NCBI RefSeq assembly: GCF_000067205.1
Contig: NC_010170.1
Coordinates: forward strand, 682,001-746,000
DNA: 64,000 bases
DNA from: Bordetella petrii
Lineage (GTDB): Bacteria > Pseudomonadota > Gammaproteobacteria > Burkholderiales > Burkholderiaceae_B
Reading direction: 5' to 3'
Shown here in pieces: positions 42,535-51,208 of this stretch. Made by a program: the position numbers and the translations under genes. The notes beneath the pieces are model-generated. The model was given only the letters and a program-made list of their open reading frames with translations. It searched no databases and was not told the origin of the DNA. Each line of letters starts with the position of its first letter. Within the stretch, counting starts at the first letter, position 1.

Positions 42535-44649
42535 ATGACTCGCAAGACGCGCATCGACCAATACCGCAATATCGGCATCAGTGCCCATATCGACGCGGGC
42601 AAAACCACCACCACCGAGCGCATTCTTTTCTATACCGGCATCACCCATAAACTGGGTGAAGTCCATGACGGCGCGGCCACCATGGACTGGATGGAACAAG
42701 AACAAGAGCGCGGCATCACCATCACGTCGGCGGCCACCACGGCCTTTTGGCGCGGCATGGCGGGCAATTATCCCGAGCACCGCATCAACATCATCGATAC
42801 CCCGGGGCACGTCGACTTCACCATCGAGGTCGAGCGTTCGATGCGCGTGCTCGACGGCGCCTGCATGGTGTACGACGCCGTGGGCGGCGTGCAGCCGCAG
42901 TCCGAAACTGTCTGGCGGCAGGCCAATAAATACGGCGTGCCGCGGCTGGCTTTCGTCAACAAAATGGACCGCGTCGGCGCCGACTTTTTCCGTGTGCAGC
43001 GGCAGATCGCCGAGCGCCTGAAGGGCGACGCCGTGCCCATCCAGATTCCGGTCGGAGCCGAAGACCACTTCCTGGGCGTGGTGGATCTGGTCAAAATGAA
43101 GGCCATCATCTGGGACGACGCCAGCCAGGGCGTGCGCTTCGAATACCAGGACATTCCCGCCGAACTGGCCGACGAGGCCCGGCTGTGGCACGACCGCATG
43201 GTCGAAAAGGCCGCCGAGGCCGACGAAACCCTGCTCGAAAAATACCTGTCGGGCGAAACACTGTCCGAAGACGACATCAAGCGCGGCCTGCGCCTGCGCA
43301 CCATTGCCAACGAAATCGTGCCCATGTTGTGCGGCAGCGCCTTCAAGAACAAGGGCGTGCAGGCCATGCTGGACGCCGTCATCGACTACCTGCCGTCGCC
43401 CGCCGATGTGCCCGCCATCAAGGGCCACGACGAACAAGACCGCGAAATCGAGCGCCATCCTGCCGACGACGAGCCGTTTTCGGCGCTGGCCTTCAAGATC
43501 ATGACCGATCCGTTCGTCGGCCAGCTGGTGTTCTTCCGCGCGTATTCGGGCGTGGTCAAGTCGGGCGATTCCGTGTTCAACCCGCTCAAGGGCAAGAAAG
43601 AGCGCCTGGGCCGGCTGCTGCAAATGCACGCCAACGAGCGGCGCGAGATCAGCGAAGTCTACGCCGGCGACATCGCCGCCGCCGTGGGCATCAAAGACGT
43701 CACCACCGGCGACACGCTGTGCGATCCGAACCACGTCGTCATCCTTGAGCGCATGTCGTTCCCCGAGCCGGTCATTTCCCAGGCGGTCGAGCCCAAGACC
43801 AAGGCCGACCAGGAAAAAATGAGCCTGGCGCTGAACCGGCTGGCGCAGGAAGATCCCTCCTTCCGCGTGCGCACCGACGAGGAGTCCGGCCAGACTATCA
43901 TCTCGGGCATGGGCGAGCTGCACCTGGAAATCCTCGTCGACCGCATGAAGCGCGAATTCAACGTCGAGGCCACGGTCGGCAAGCCGCAGGTGGCCTATCG
44001 CGAAACCATTCGCAAGACCTGTGACGAGGTCGAGGGCAAGTTCGTCAAGCAGTCGGGCGGGCGCGGCCAGTACGGCCACGTGGTGCTCAAGCTCGAGCCC
44101 CAGCCGGCCGGGGGCGGTTTTGAGTTCGTCGATGCTATCAAGGGCGGCGTGGTGCCGCGCGAGTTCATTCCCGCCGTCGAGCGCGGTGTGCGCGAAAGCC
44201 TCAATGCCGGCGTGCTGGCCGGCTATCCGGTGGTCGACGTGAAGGTCACGCTGGTGTTCGGCTCGTACCACGATGTCGATTCCAACGAAAACGCCTTCCG
44301 CACGGCGGCCTCCATGGCTTTCAAAGAAGGCATGCGGCGCGCGCGGCCGGTGCTGCTCGAGCCCATGATGCACGTCGAGGTCGAGACGCCCGAAGACTTT
44401 ACCGGCCACGTCATGGGCGACTTGTCATCGCGGCGCGGCATGGTGCAGGGCATGGAAGACATCGCGGGCGGGGGCGGCAAGCTGGTGCGCGCCGAGGTGC
44501 CGCTGGCCGAGATGTTCGGCTATTCCACCTCGCTGCGTTCGCTGACCCAGGGGCGCGCCACCTACACCATGGAATTCAAGCACTACGCCGAGGCGCCCAA
44601 CCAGGTGGCCGAGCAGGTTATCGCCGCCCATGGCGGCGGGGGCCGCTAG
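42535..44649 (+). CDS. fusA: Elongation factor G (stand-alone copy)
   Basis: 704-residue GTPase that drives ribosome translocation and recycling. G motifs: AHIDAGKT at 17-24, DTPGH at 88-92 and NKMD at 142-145; RGITITSAA marks switch I. Domains II-V are complete, with GELHLEIL and YSTSLRSLTQGRATY near the end. The start ATG at 42535 lies after CCAGGGGCAGCC. It is not next to rpsL, rpsG or tuf, so it is probably a second paralog outside the str operon. The ordinary length and intact motifs make it functional. Confidence 0.93.
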   Translation: MTRKTRIDQYRNIGISAHIDAGKTTTTERILFYTGITHKLGEVHDGAATMDWMEQEQERGITITSAATTAFWRGMAGNYPEHRINIIDTPGHVDFTIEVERSMRVLDGACMVYDAVGGVQPQSETVWRQANKYGVPRLAFVNKMDRVGADFFRVQRQIAERLKGDAVPIQIPVGAEDHFLGVVDLVKMKAIIWDDASQGVRFEYQDIPAELADEARLWHDRMVEKAAEADETLLEKYLSGETLSEDDIKRGLRLRTIANEIVPMLCGSAFKNKGVQAMLDAVIDYLPSPADVPAIKGHDEQDREIERHPADDEPFSALAFKIMTDPFVGQLVFFRAYSGVVKSGDSVFNPLKGKKERLGRLLQMHANERREISEVYAGDIAAAVGIKDVTTGDTLCDPNHVVILERMSFPEPVISQAVEPKTKADQEKMSLALNRLAQEDPSFRVRTDEESGQTIISGMGELHLEILVDRMKREFNVEATVGKPQVAYRETIRKTCDEVEGKFVKQSGGRGQYGHVVLKLEPQPAGGGFEFVDAIKGGVVPREFIPAVERGVRESLNAGVLAGYPVVDVKVTLVFGSYHDVDSNENAFRTAASMAFKEGMRRARPVLLEPMMHVEVETPEDFTGHVMGDLSSRRGMVQGMEDIAGGGGKLVRAEVPLAEMFGYSTSLRSLTQGRATYTMEFKHYAEAPNQVAEQVIAAHGGGGR

Positions 44650-44727
44650 CCGGGCATCGCCGCAGGCATGGCCAGGTGTCAGGCTCCGCAAGTGAAGTGA
44701 CCCCACAAAGTTGGACAGTTTTGGCCG

Positions 44728-45564
44728 TTATGTGGCCAGGAGCTGAGTCCGGTATTGCACCGGACTCAACCCGTTAAGTTTGAGCTTAATGCGGTGATGA
44801 TTGTAGTAGTGGATATATCGGTCGATCCCGTCCTTGAGCTGTTCGATGGTCTGGAAGGTGTTCAGGTGGAAGAACTCGGCCTTCAGGGTGCCGAAGAAGC
44901 TCTCGATGGCGGCATTGTCCAGGCAATTTCCCTGTCGTGACATGCTCTGGGTGACCGCGTGCTGCGCCAGGAGCTCGCGGTAGGCGGGCATCTGGTATTG
45001 CCACCCCTGGTCCGAGTGCAGGATGGGCCGCTCGTACGGGCTGAGCCGGGCGCAGGCTTGCCTGAGCATGGCTGCGACCATGGCGAAGCTGGGGCGGCAG
45101 GCCATTTCGTAGGCGATGATCTCGCCATTGCACAGGTCCATCACCGGCGAGAGGTACAGCTTCTGGGTGCCGACCCTGAACTCGGTCACATCGGTGGCCC
45201 ACTTCTGATTCGGGCGAGCAGCCCTGAACTGGCGTCGCAGCACGTTCGGGGCGAGCTGGCTCAGCGTGCCTCGGTAGGAGCGATACTTCTTGACCCGTAC
45301 GCAAGACTTCAACCCCAACAGGCCCATCAGGCGCTGCACCGTCTTGTGGTTGACCGGCCAGCCTTGCTGGCGGATCGCCTCGGTGATGCGTCGATAGCCG
45401 TAGCGGCCGTGATGCTGGGCAAAAATTGCGCAGATCCGGGACTTCAATGACGCGAACTTGTCTTCGGCTTGCCCGGCCCGCCATTGGTAGTAGAAGGTGC
45501 TGCGTGACAGCCCCACCACCGACAACAAGCCCGCAAGAGGGAATTGCTGCCTTAGTTCAAGCAC
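44728..45564 (-). CDS. IS3-family transposase OrfB (DDE integrase domain)
   Basis: 278-residue catalytic part. The DDE triad is D125 (ATDVTEFR), D185 (HSDQGWQY) and E221 (NAAIESFFGTLK). An N-terminal HTH_21 segment (HGRYGYRRITEAI) is typical of the IS3 family. It is in the -1 frame relative to orfA; the frame is open back through the AAAAAG run near 45577, so a fused OrfAB can form by ribosomal slippage. A GTG overlapping the orfA stop (TAGTG) may also allow independent start. Confidence 0.93.
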   Translation of the reverse strand: MLELRQQFPLAGLLSVVGLSRSTFYYQWRAGQAEDKFASLKSRICAIFAQHHGRYGYRRITEAIRQQGWPVNHKTVQRLMGLLGLKSCVRVKKYRSYRGTLSQLAPNVLRRQFRAARPNQKWATDVTEFRVGTQKLYLSPVMDLCNGEIIAYEMACRPSFAMVAAMLRQACARLSPYERPILHSDQGWQYQMPAYRELLAQHAVTQSMSRQGNCLDNAAIESFFGTLKAEFFHLNTFQTIEQLKDGIDRYIHYYNHHRIKLKLNGLSPVQYRTQLLAT

Positions 45565-46070
45565 TATTTGCGCTTTTTCTGCTGCGCCGATTTCTGTTTG
45601 GCTTGAACCAAGGCATCGAGCTTTTTTAGGTACGCGTTCTCCATGCGCAGAAACTGCAGTTCCTTGAGCAGATCTTCGCGTGTACGCGTGGCATCGGGCG
45701 ATGCCGGTTTCACGGGCGAGGTCATTGCGGGGGGCTGTCCTGTAGATAAAGCGGCTAGACCCTGTACATCATACTGGCGTGCCCAGCGGGCGATGATGTT
45801 GAAGTTGCGGATGTCGAACCGCGCTGCCGCCTGCCGATACGACAGGCCCTGCTGTTTCATCTGTTGCAGCACCGTCTGCTTGAACGAGGCGCTGTAGCGG
45901 CCGCGCTTGGCGCGCACGCCCGAGGCGCCATGCTCCCGGTAGGCCGCCGCCCAGCGTCGCAGCGCATGCGGGTTCACGCCGTGGCGTTGCGCCACGGCTT
46001 CCAGTCCCAAATCGCCCCGGCAATACTCCTCGACCGCTGCAAACTTGGTCTGTTCGCTGTACTTCACCAT
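45564..46070 (-). CDS. IS3-family transposase OrfA (DNA-binding part)
   Basis: 168-residue protein with two helix-turn-helix segments (EAVAQRHGVNPHALRRW and SYRQAAARFDIRNFNIIARW), followed by a leucine-zipper-like coiled coil (LLKELQFLRMENAYLKKLDAL). The length and double HTH are typical of the IS150 group. The ATG at 46070 is the first good start inside the left inverted repeat. It ends KKRK at the slippery AAAAAG that links to orfB. Confidence 0.9.
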   Translation of the reverse strand: MVKYSEQTKFAAVEEYCRGDLGLEAVAQRHGVNPHALRRWAAAYREHGASGVRAKRGRYSASFKQTVLQQMKQQGLSYRQAAARFDIRNFNIIARWARQYDVQGLAALSTGQPPAMTSPVKPASPDATRTREDLLKELQFLRMENAYLKKLDALVQAKQKSAQQKKRK

Positions 46071-46162
46071 AAAAATACCCCCATAAGTTGGTATCCAACT
46101 TTTGGGGGTCACTTCACGCAAGGTGCCTGACACCGTATTGCAGAGGCCTTCGTTGCACACTT

Positions 46163-46197
46163 TGGTGTCAGGCGCCTTGCGGAGCCTGACGCCTGCC
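46163..46197. repeat. REP-like palindrome, variant
   Basis: GGTGTCAGGCGCC and GGAGCCTGACGCC form an imperfect palindrome related to the other copies, 29 bases from the IS-split copy. It lies just before the end of the downstream minus-strand hydrolase gene. Confidence 0.65.
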
Positions 46198-46206
46198 CGC
46201 CGCGTC

Positions 46207-47010
46207 TCAGGCCAGGAAGCCCTCGATGGCCGCATTGAAGGCTCGCGGGTTGCCCAGGTTCATGCCGTGCGACGAACCCGCGATCACCTCTTTGCGCGCC
46301 GCCGGCAGCCATTCGGCCAGCATGTCCAGCACAGCCGGGTAGGGGGCGGGGCTCAGGGCGCCGCCGATCAGCAGGGTGGGCAGCGCCAGCCGCTCCACTT
46401 GCTCGCGCGGCACCGGCGGCAGGTGCTCGGTGGCCTGGCCGCCCAGCGTCGAGGCGTTGTCGCGCACCATGTCCTTGAACCAGGGCACCATGCGGCGCCA
46501 GGTGTCGGCGCCCGACACGGTATCGACGAACAGCGCCAGGCCGGCATCGACTTCGCCGGCTTCGATCAGGGCCAGCGCGCGCTGGCGAAAGCCGCCGCGC
46601 GTATCGCCTTCGCGCCCGGGCATGGGCAAGCCCGGGTCGGCCAGCGTCAGCGACCGCACGCGGGCCGGCGCGCGCAGGGCCGCTTCCAGCGCCACCCGGG
46701 CCCCGCGCGAATGGCCCACCACATGGGCCGCGCCTTCACCCACGGTGTCGATGAAAGCGAGCAGGTCATCCACATGCTGGTCCATCGAAAAATCGACGCC
46801 GTCCCATTGCTGCGGCCAGTAATGGCGCAGGCTGGGAGCCAGCACGCGGAACGATCTGCCCAGCGGCCCCATCTGCGACTTCCAGTAGCGGCAGTCGCAC
46901 AGCGAGCCATGCACGAGCACCAGCGGCGTGCCGTCGCCATGCTCGGTATACGTCATGGCATAGCCGTTGATGCTGGCGGTTTGCAGGGGCAATTGAGGTT
47001 CTGAGCGCAT
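46207..47010 (-). CDS. Alpha/beta fold hydrolase
   Basis: 267-residue cytosolic hydrolase. The nucleophile elbow is VGHSRGARVAL; PLVLVHGSLCD is the oxyanion-hole motif; H in SSHGMNLGN near the C-terminus is the likely catalytic histidine. No signal peptide is seen. It resembles the haloalkane dehalogenase/esterase-like group, without a clear substrate. The start MRSEPQLPLQT at 47010 is preceded by no strong ribosome binding site. It is divergent from the ybaK-like gene, 130 bases away. Confidence 0.82.
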   Translation of the reverse strand: MRSEPQLPLQTASINGYAMTYTEHGDGTPLVLVHGSLCDCRYWKSQMGPLGRSFRVLAPSLRHYWPQQWDGVDFSMDQHVDDLLAFIDTVGEGAAHVVGHSRGARVALEAALRAPARVRSLTLADPGLPMPGREGDTRGGFRQRALALIEAGEVDAGLALFVDTVSGADTWRRMVPWFKDMVRDNASTLGGQATEHLPPVPREQVERLALPTLLIGGALSPAPYPAVLDMLAEWLPAARKEVIAGSSHGMNLGNPRAFNAAIEGFLA

Positions 47011-47139
47011 GTCGGGCCGTGCCGGAAAGTCCAGCGCGTGATTCTAGCGCCCCTGGCCAGGCGCTACGCTGCTGCTACACTCGGTGGCCTTGCCCCCCTG
47101 GCGCCGCTCGCGCCTATCCGATTGCACGGAACCGTCGAG

Positions 47140-47637
47140 ATGTCTGCTGAATCCGCCACCCCGCTGCCCGAGTCGGCGCAGCGGGTCGCCCGCCTGTTGC
47201 AGGAACTGGGCCACGAGCACTCCATCGTCATCCTGCCGCAAACCGGCAAAACGTCCGCCGAAGCCGCTCAAGGCCTGGGCTGCCAGGTCGCCCAGATCGC
47301 CAAATCGATCATTTTCCGGCGGCGGGCCGACGACGTGCCCGTGCTGGTCATCGCCAGCGGCGTCAACCGCGTCGACGAAGCCAAGGTGGCCGGGCTGGTG
47401 GGTGAATTGGCCAAGGCCGACGCCCGCTATGTGCGCGACATGACCGGTTATGCCATTGGCGGCGTCTGCCCCATAGGCCACGCGGTCAAGCCCGCCATGC
47501 TGATCGACCAGGACCTGTTCCAGTACGACACGCTGTGGGCCGCCGCCGGCCACCCGCACGCCGTGTTCCAACTCAGCCCGCAGCAACTGGTGGCCATGAC
47601 CGGCGCACCGGTCGCGGACGTCGCGCTGCGCGCCTGA
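47140..47637 (+). CDS. YbaK/ProX-family aminoacyl-tRNA deacylase
   Basis: 165-residue protein of the YbaK/EbsC superfamily, which hydrolyses mischarged aminoacyl-tRNAs such as Cys-tRNA-Pro or Ala-tRNA-Pro. Family features: AQIAKSIIFRRRADDVPVLV with the conserved Lys, and GYAIGGVCPIGH with the GG-x-P-x-G-H loop. It is shorter in the C-terminal lid than classical YbaK and belongs to the general YbaK-like group. The ATG at 47140 follows a GTCGAG stretch. The EamA transporter gene starts 24 bases later on the same strand. Confidence 0.87.
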   Translation: MSAESATPLPESAQRVARLLQELGHEHSIVILPQTGKTSAEAAQGLGCQVAQIAKSIIFRRRADDVPVLVIASGVNRVDEAKVAGLVGELAKADARYVRDMTGYAIGGVCPIGHAVKPAMLIDQDLFQYDTLWAAAGHPHAVFQLSPQQLVAMTGAPVADVALRA

Positions 47638-47661
47638 CCCCCGAACCAAGCGAGCATTCAC

Positions 47662-48564
47662 ATGGATTGGACCTGGGTCTGGATTCCCGCCACGCTGGCC
47701 GCGGCTACCGCGCAGGCGGGCCGCAATGCCGTGCAACGCAGTCTCACCGCCACGCTGGGCACCCTTGGTGCCACGCAGGTGCGCTTTTTGTTCGGCTTTC
47801 CCTTCGCGCTGCTGTTCCTGGCCCTGGTGCTGATCGTCGGCGGCGAGCCCGCGCCCGTCGGGGGCACAGACTTCATGGGCTTCGTATTGGGCGGGGCGGT
47901 GGCCCAGATTGTCGGCACCGCGATGATGCTCGCCGCCATGCGTGAACGCTCGTTCGTGGTGGTCACCGCCTGGACCAAGACCGAGCCTATCCAGGTGGCC
48001 CTGTTCGGCTTCGCCGTGCTGGGCGACCCGCTGTCGGTCATGGGGGTGGCGGCCGTGTTGCTGGCCACCCTGGGCGTGGTGCTGATGTCGGTCGACCCGG
48101 CATCGGCCACCGGCCGCGGCAGCCTGCGCCCGGCCTTGCTGGGTCTGGTATCGGGCGCGTTCTTCGCCCTGTCCGCCATCGGCTTTCGCGGCGCCATCCT
48201 GGCACTGGACAGCGGCGGCTTTGTGCTCACGGCAACCTGGACCCTGGCCTGGTCGCTGGGCGTGCAGACCCTGCTGCTGGTGCTGTGGATGGCGCTGTTC
48301 AACCGTGCGCTGCTGTCGGCCTGCCTGCGGGCATGGCGGGCTTCGATCTGGGGTGGCTTGCTGGGCGCGACGGCCTCGCAATGCTGGTTCCTGGGCTTTG
48401 CATTGACGGCGGCCGCCAACGTCCGCACGCTGGGGCTGGTGGAAGTGCTGGTGGCGCAGTTGCTGTCGCGCCGCCTTTTCTCGCATGCGGGCAGCCGGCG
48501 CGAACTGTCCGGCGTTGCCCTGATCGTGCTGGGGGTCGGCCTGCTGCTGGCGTCCAGCGGCTAG
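47662..48564 (+). CDS. EamA/DMT family transporter
   Basis: 300-residue membrane protein with about ten membrane segments. Residues MDWTWVWIPATLAAATAQAG form the first, and AQIVGTAMMLAAMRERSFVV carries the EamA half-motif. The second half repeats the pattern (GASQCWFLGF-like region near 235). It is in tandem with the ybaK-like gene. The substrate is unknown. Its end is 10 bases from the convergent cpoB gene. Confidence 0.85.
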   Translation: MDWTWVWIPATLAAATAQAGRNAVQRSLTATLGTLGATQVRFLFGFPFALLFLALVLIVGGEPAPVGGTDFMGFVLGGAVAQIVGTAMMLAAMRERSFVVVTAWTKTEPIQVALFGFAVLGDPLSVMGVAAVLLATLGVVLMSVDPASATGRGSLRPALLGLVSGAFFALSAIGFRGAILALDSGGFVLTATWTLAWSLGVQTLLLVLWMALFNRALLSACLRAWRASIWGGLLGATASQCWFLGFALTAAANVRTLGLVEVLVAQLLSRRLFSHAGSRRELSGVALIVLGVGLLLASSG

Positions 48565-48574
48565 GGCCAACCTT

Positions 48575-49252
48575 TTACTGCAGCAGTTGCAGCCGGCTCT
48601 TGGCCGTTTCGGCGGCGGGGGTGCTGGGATAGTCTTTCACAATGCGCTGCAGCGACGCCTTGGCGCCGGCGCGGTTGTTCAGCTCGATCTGGCTCCCGGC
48701 AATCACCAGCAGGGCGTCGGGCGCGCGGGCGTTGTCGGGCGATTCCTGCACCAGCTGGTTCAACTGTTCGATCGCGCCCTTGTAGTCTTTGGCGGCGTAG
48801 CGGCTGCTGCCCAGGTAGAACTTGGCGGTGGGGGCCAGCTGGCTGTTGGGATACAAGGCCACGAAGGCGGCCAGCGATTCGGCGGCTTCTTTGTACTGGC
48901 CCTTGCGGAACTGGTCGATCGCGCCATCGTACGCGGCCTGCTCGCGCGGGTCGGCGGCGGTGGCCCCCGGTGGGTTGTTGGCGCCGCCCTGGCCCGGCTG
49001 GGTGTTGGGCTGCTGGCGCGACACCAGTTCCAGTTGCTCGCGCAACTGCATGATTTCCTGCTGCATGGCCTGCATCTGGTCGGCCAGTTGCAGGCGCGCG
49101 CGCTGGTTTTGCTCGTTCTGCTGCTGTACTTGCTGGCGCAGATCCAGGATGGCCCGGCGGGCCTCGTCGTCGGAAAAGGCATGGGCGGGGGCGGCCACAG
49201 CCAGGAAGACCGTCACGGCCAGGGTACGCAGGGGCAGGACTTGAGCGCGCAT
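48575..49252 (-). CDS. cpoB: Tol-Pal system protein CpoB (YbgF)
   Basis: 225-residue periplasmic protein that coordinates PBP1B with the Tol machine during cell constriction. The signal peptide is MRAQVLPLRTLAVTVFLAVA ending AHA. A trimerising coiled coil follows (about 29-75, LRQQVQQQNEQNQRARLQL), then TPR repeats (about 105-225, including YDGAIDQFRKGQYKEAAESL and FYLGSSRYAAKDYKGAIEQL). It is last in the tol-pal cluster but is separated from pal by a strong terminator at 49270-49311, so it may depend on read-through or its own promoter. Confidence 0.94.
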   Translation of the reverse strand: MRAQVLPLRTLAVTVFLAVAAPAHAFSDDEARRAILDLRQQVQQQNEQNQRARLQLADQMQAMQQEIMQLREQLELVSRQQPNTQPGQGGANNPPGATAADPREQAAYDGAIDQFRKGQYKEAAESLAAFVALYPNSQLAPTAKFYLGSSRYAAKDYKGAIEQLNQLVQESPDNARAPDALLVIAGSQIELNNRAGAKASLQRIVKDYPSTPAAETAKSRLQLLQ

Positions 49253-49267
49253 AAGAAATTCCAGGAT

Positions 49268-49311
49268 CTGAAAACAAAAACGTCGGAACGGCCGCTTGGA
49301 CCGTCCCGACG
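49268..49311 (-). terminator. Intrinsic terminator between pal and cpoB
   Basis: Read on the minus strand, CGTCGGGACGG and CCGTTCCGACG form an 11-base-pair stem (one G-T pair) followed immediately by TTTTTGTTTTC. This is a canonical rho-independent terminator just after pal. Confidence 0.85.
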
Positions 49312-49337
49312 CGCGGCAGAGCTGTTACGGGAAATGC

Positions 49338-49841
49338 TTAGCGCTGATACTCGATATCGGCGCGGCGGTTTTCCGCAAAATCGGCTTCGGTGGTGCCGGT
49401 GGCGCGGGGCTTTTCCTTGCCGAAGCTGATGGTTTCGATTTGCGCATCGCTGACACCCAGCAGGGTCATCATGCGGCGCACGGCGTCGGCACGGCGCTGG
49501 CCCAGGGCCAGATTGTATTCGGCGCCGCCGCGTTCGTCAGTGTTGCCCTGGATCTGCACGCGCTGTTGTTGATGCGACGCCAGGTAGCGGGCATGGGTTT
49601 CAACCAGGCCGCGGTACTGGTCGGGCACGGTGTAGCTGTCGAAGTCGAAGTACACCGAGCGCTGTTGGGCCAGCACGCTCTGCGGGTTGAAGGGGTCCAT
49701 GATCTGGCCGGTGCCGGTGCCTTGGCCGGCGGTGCCGGAACCCGTCTGGCCGGCCTGGTCGTCGAGCGGTACGGAGCTGCAAGCGGCCAGGGCGGCTGCC
49801 AGGGCGGCGATGGTAAGGCTTTTGGCTATGCGTATTTTCAT
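49338..49841 (-). CDS. pal: Peptidoglycan-associated lipoprotein Pal
   Basis: 167-residue outer-membrane lipoprotein. The signal peptide MKIRIAKSLTIAALAAALAA ends before lipidated C21. The OmpA-like peptidoglycan-binding domain (about 60-165) has VYFDFDSYTVPDQ and GNTDERGGAEYNLALGQRRA, the standard Pal motif. The ATG at 49841 follows AAAGGAAC. It binds TolB and peptidoglycan and is pulled by TolQRA at the septum. It lies 31 bases after tolB. Confidence 0.97.
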   Translation of the reverse strand: MKIRIAKSLTIAALAAALAACSSVPLDDQAGQTGSGTAGQGTGTGQIMDPFNPQSVLAQQRSVYFDFDSYTVPDQYRGLVETHARYLASHQQQRVQIQGNTDERGGAEYNLALGQRRADAVRRMMTLLGVSDAQIETISFGKEKPRATGTTEADFAENRRADIEYQR

Positions 49842-49872
49842 GATTGTTCCTTTGCAAAGAGGGTCATACGTG

Positions 49873-51192
49873 TTAGCGGGTAAAAGGTCCCCAAGTCGGT
49901 TCACGTATTTCCCCATTCAGTACCGAAAGCGTTTGCCGCACGCGCCCATCACTGGATACGCCAGCCAGTACGCTGCGGCCGTTCTGGACCGCTGCATACA
50001 GGATCTGCATGCCATTCGGCGCGAAACTCGGCGCCTGGTCGTCGCGACCATCGGTCAGCAGTGTTTCGTTGCCGGTGGCAAGTTGGAGTGAGGCGATGCG
50101 AAACGCGCCGTCGCGTCTTGCAACGTACAGCAGCGTGGAACCGTCGGGGGAAATTCGGGGTGAGATGTTGTAACTACCGTTAAATGTCAGCCGACGGGCA
50201 TCGCCTCCGTCGAGGCTGGTTTGATAGATTTGCGGTCCACCGCTGCGATCACTGGTAAAGATAATGGAACGGCCATCAGGCGTAAAGATCGGCTCGGTGT
50301 CGATGCCCGGGGAGCGCGTCAGGCGGCGCATATTCGAGCTTCCGTCGGCTCCGACGATGTAAATTTGCGACAAACCATCGCGCGTCAGGGCAACCGCCAG
50401 CTTGCTGCCGTCGGGCGACCAGGCGGGCGCGCTGTTATTGCCCTTGAAGTTGGCAACCGGAATGCGCGCGCTGGTGGCCAGGGTGTGCACATACACCACG
50501 GGCTTGCCCGACTCGAAACTGACGTACGCCAGCTTGCTGCCATCGGGCGACCAGGCCGGCGAAATCACCGGTTCGCGCGAGCGCAGCGCCACCTGGGGGT
50601 TCTGGCCATCGGCGTCGGCCACCTGCAGTTCGTAGGTATTGCCGCGCTTGAGCACGTAGGCGATGCGGGTCGAGAACACGCCGCGCACGCCGGTGATCTT
50701 TTCGTAGATACGGTCGGCGATCTGGTGGGCCACGCGGCGCAGTTCTTGTTCGGAACCGGAGAACGCCACGCCGTCGAGCTGGCCTTTCTTGACCGTGTCG
50801 GCCAGGCGGTAGCGCACGTCGTAGCGGCCATCGGCGCCACGGGTAATGCTGCCGTAGGCCAGGAAGTCGGCACCCTTGGTGCGCCAGTCATCGTAGGCCA
50901 CCGGCGAATCGACGTTCAGGCCCGAACCGGCGGCGCTGATCAGGCGGAACTGGCCAGTGCGGGTCAGGTCGGCGCGGATGACTTCGGCGATGGCGCGGCC
51001 ATGCACGTCGTCCACGGCAAAATCGGCGATCGCCACCGGATACTGGGTGGCGCCGGTGCCCGAGATGTCGACGCGCAGCTGCGCGTGGGCCGGCTGCCAC
51101 ACCAGCAGGGCGGCTGCCGTCAGCAGGGCGAACAGCGCGCCATAGGCGCGTGCGAGCCCCGCTGGAAAGGGGCGGCTGGGGGCGGGAGTCAT
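49873..51192 (-). CDS. tolB: Tol-Pal system beta-propeller protein TolB
   Basis: 439-residue periplasmic protein. A signal peptide (ending QPAHA) is followed by an N-terminal domain (about 40-160) and a six-bladed propeller built from WSPDGSKLAYVSFESG-type repeats, as in AWSPDGSKLAVALTRDG and FTPDGRSIIFTSDRSG. The ATG at 51192 has AGGAG nine bases upstream; an upstream frame to 51234 overlaps tolA and is less likely. The start lies 16 bases after the tolA stop. Confidence 0.96.
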   Translation of the reverse strand: MTPAPSRPFPAGLARAYGALFALLTAAALLVWQPAHAQLRVDISGTGATQYPVAIADFAVDDVHGRAIAEVIRADLTRTGQFRLISAAGSGLNVDSPVAYDDWRTKGADFLAYGSITRGADGRYDVRYRLADTVKKGQLDGVAFSGSEQELRRVAHQIADRIYEKITGVRGVFSTRIAYVLKRGNTYELQVADADGQNPQVALRSREPVISPAWSPDGSKLAYVSFESGKPVVYVHTLATSARIPVANFKGNNSAPAWSPDGSKLAVALTRDGLSQIYIVGADGSSNMRRLTRSPGIDTEPIFTPDGRSIIFTSDRSGGPQIYQTSLDGGDARRLTFNGSYNISPRISPDGSTLLYVARRDGAFRIASLQLATGNETLLTDGRDDQAPSFAPNGMQILYAAVQNGRSVLAGVSSDGRVRQTLSVLNGEIREPTWGPFTR

Positions 51193-51208
51193 GGTCGGCA
51201 ATCTCCTG

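Larger units (their letters stand above)
44692..46117 (-). mobile_element. Complete IS3-family element (IS150 group), 1426 bp
   Basis: The terminal inverted repeats begin GTGAAGTGACCCC at 44692 and end with the complement (GGGGGTCACTTCAC) at 46117; similarity continues inward (AAAGTTGGA and AAAAGTTGGA). A four-base target duplication GCAA flanks it (44688-44691 and 46118-46121). Two overlapping transposase genes, orfA and orfB, fill the interior on the minus strand. All parts look intact, so it may still be active. Confidence 0.92.
44674..46134. repeat. REP-like palindrome split by an insertion sequence
   Basis: Left arm AGGTGTCAGGCTCCGCAA ends at 44691; right arm GCAAGGTGCCTGACACC starts at 46118. 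With the IS and one GCAA removed, the two parts restore an uninterrupted palindrome GGTGTCAGGC...GCCTGACACC. A second family member lies at 46163-46197. Confidence 0.8.
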
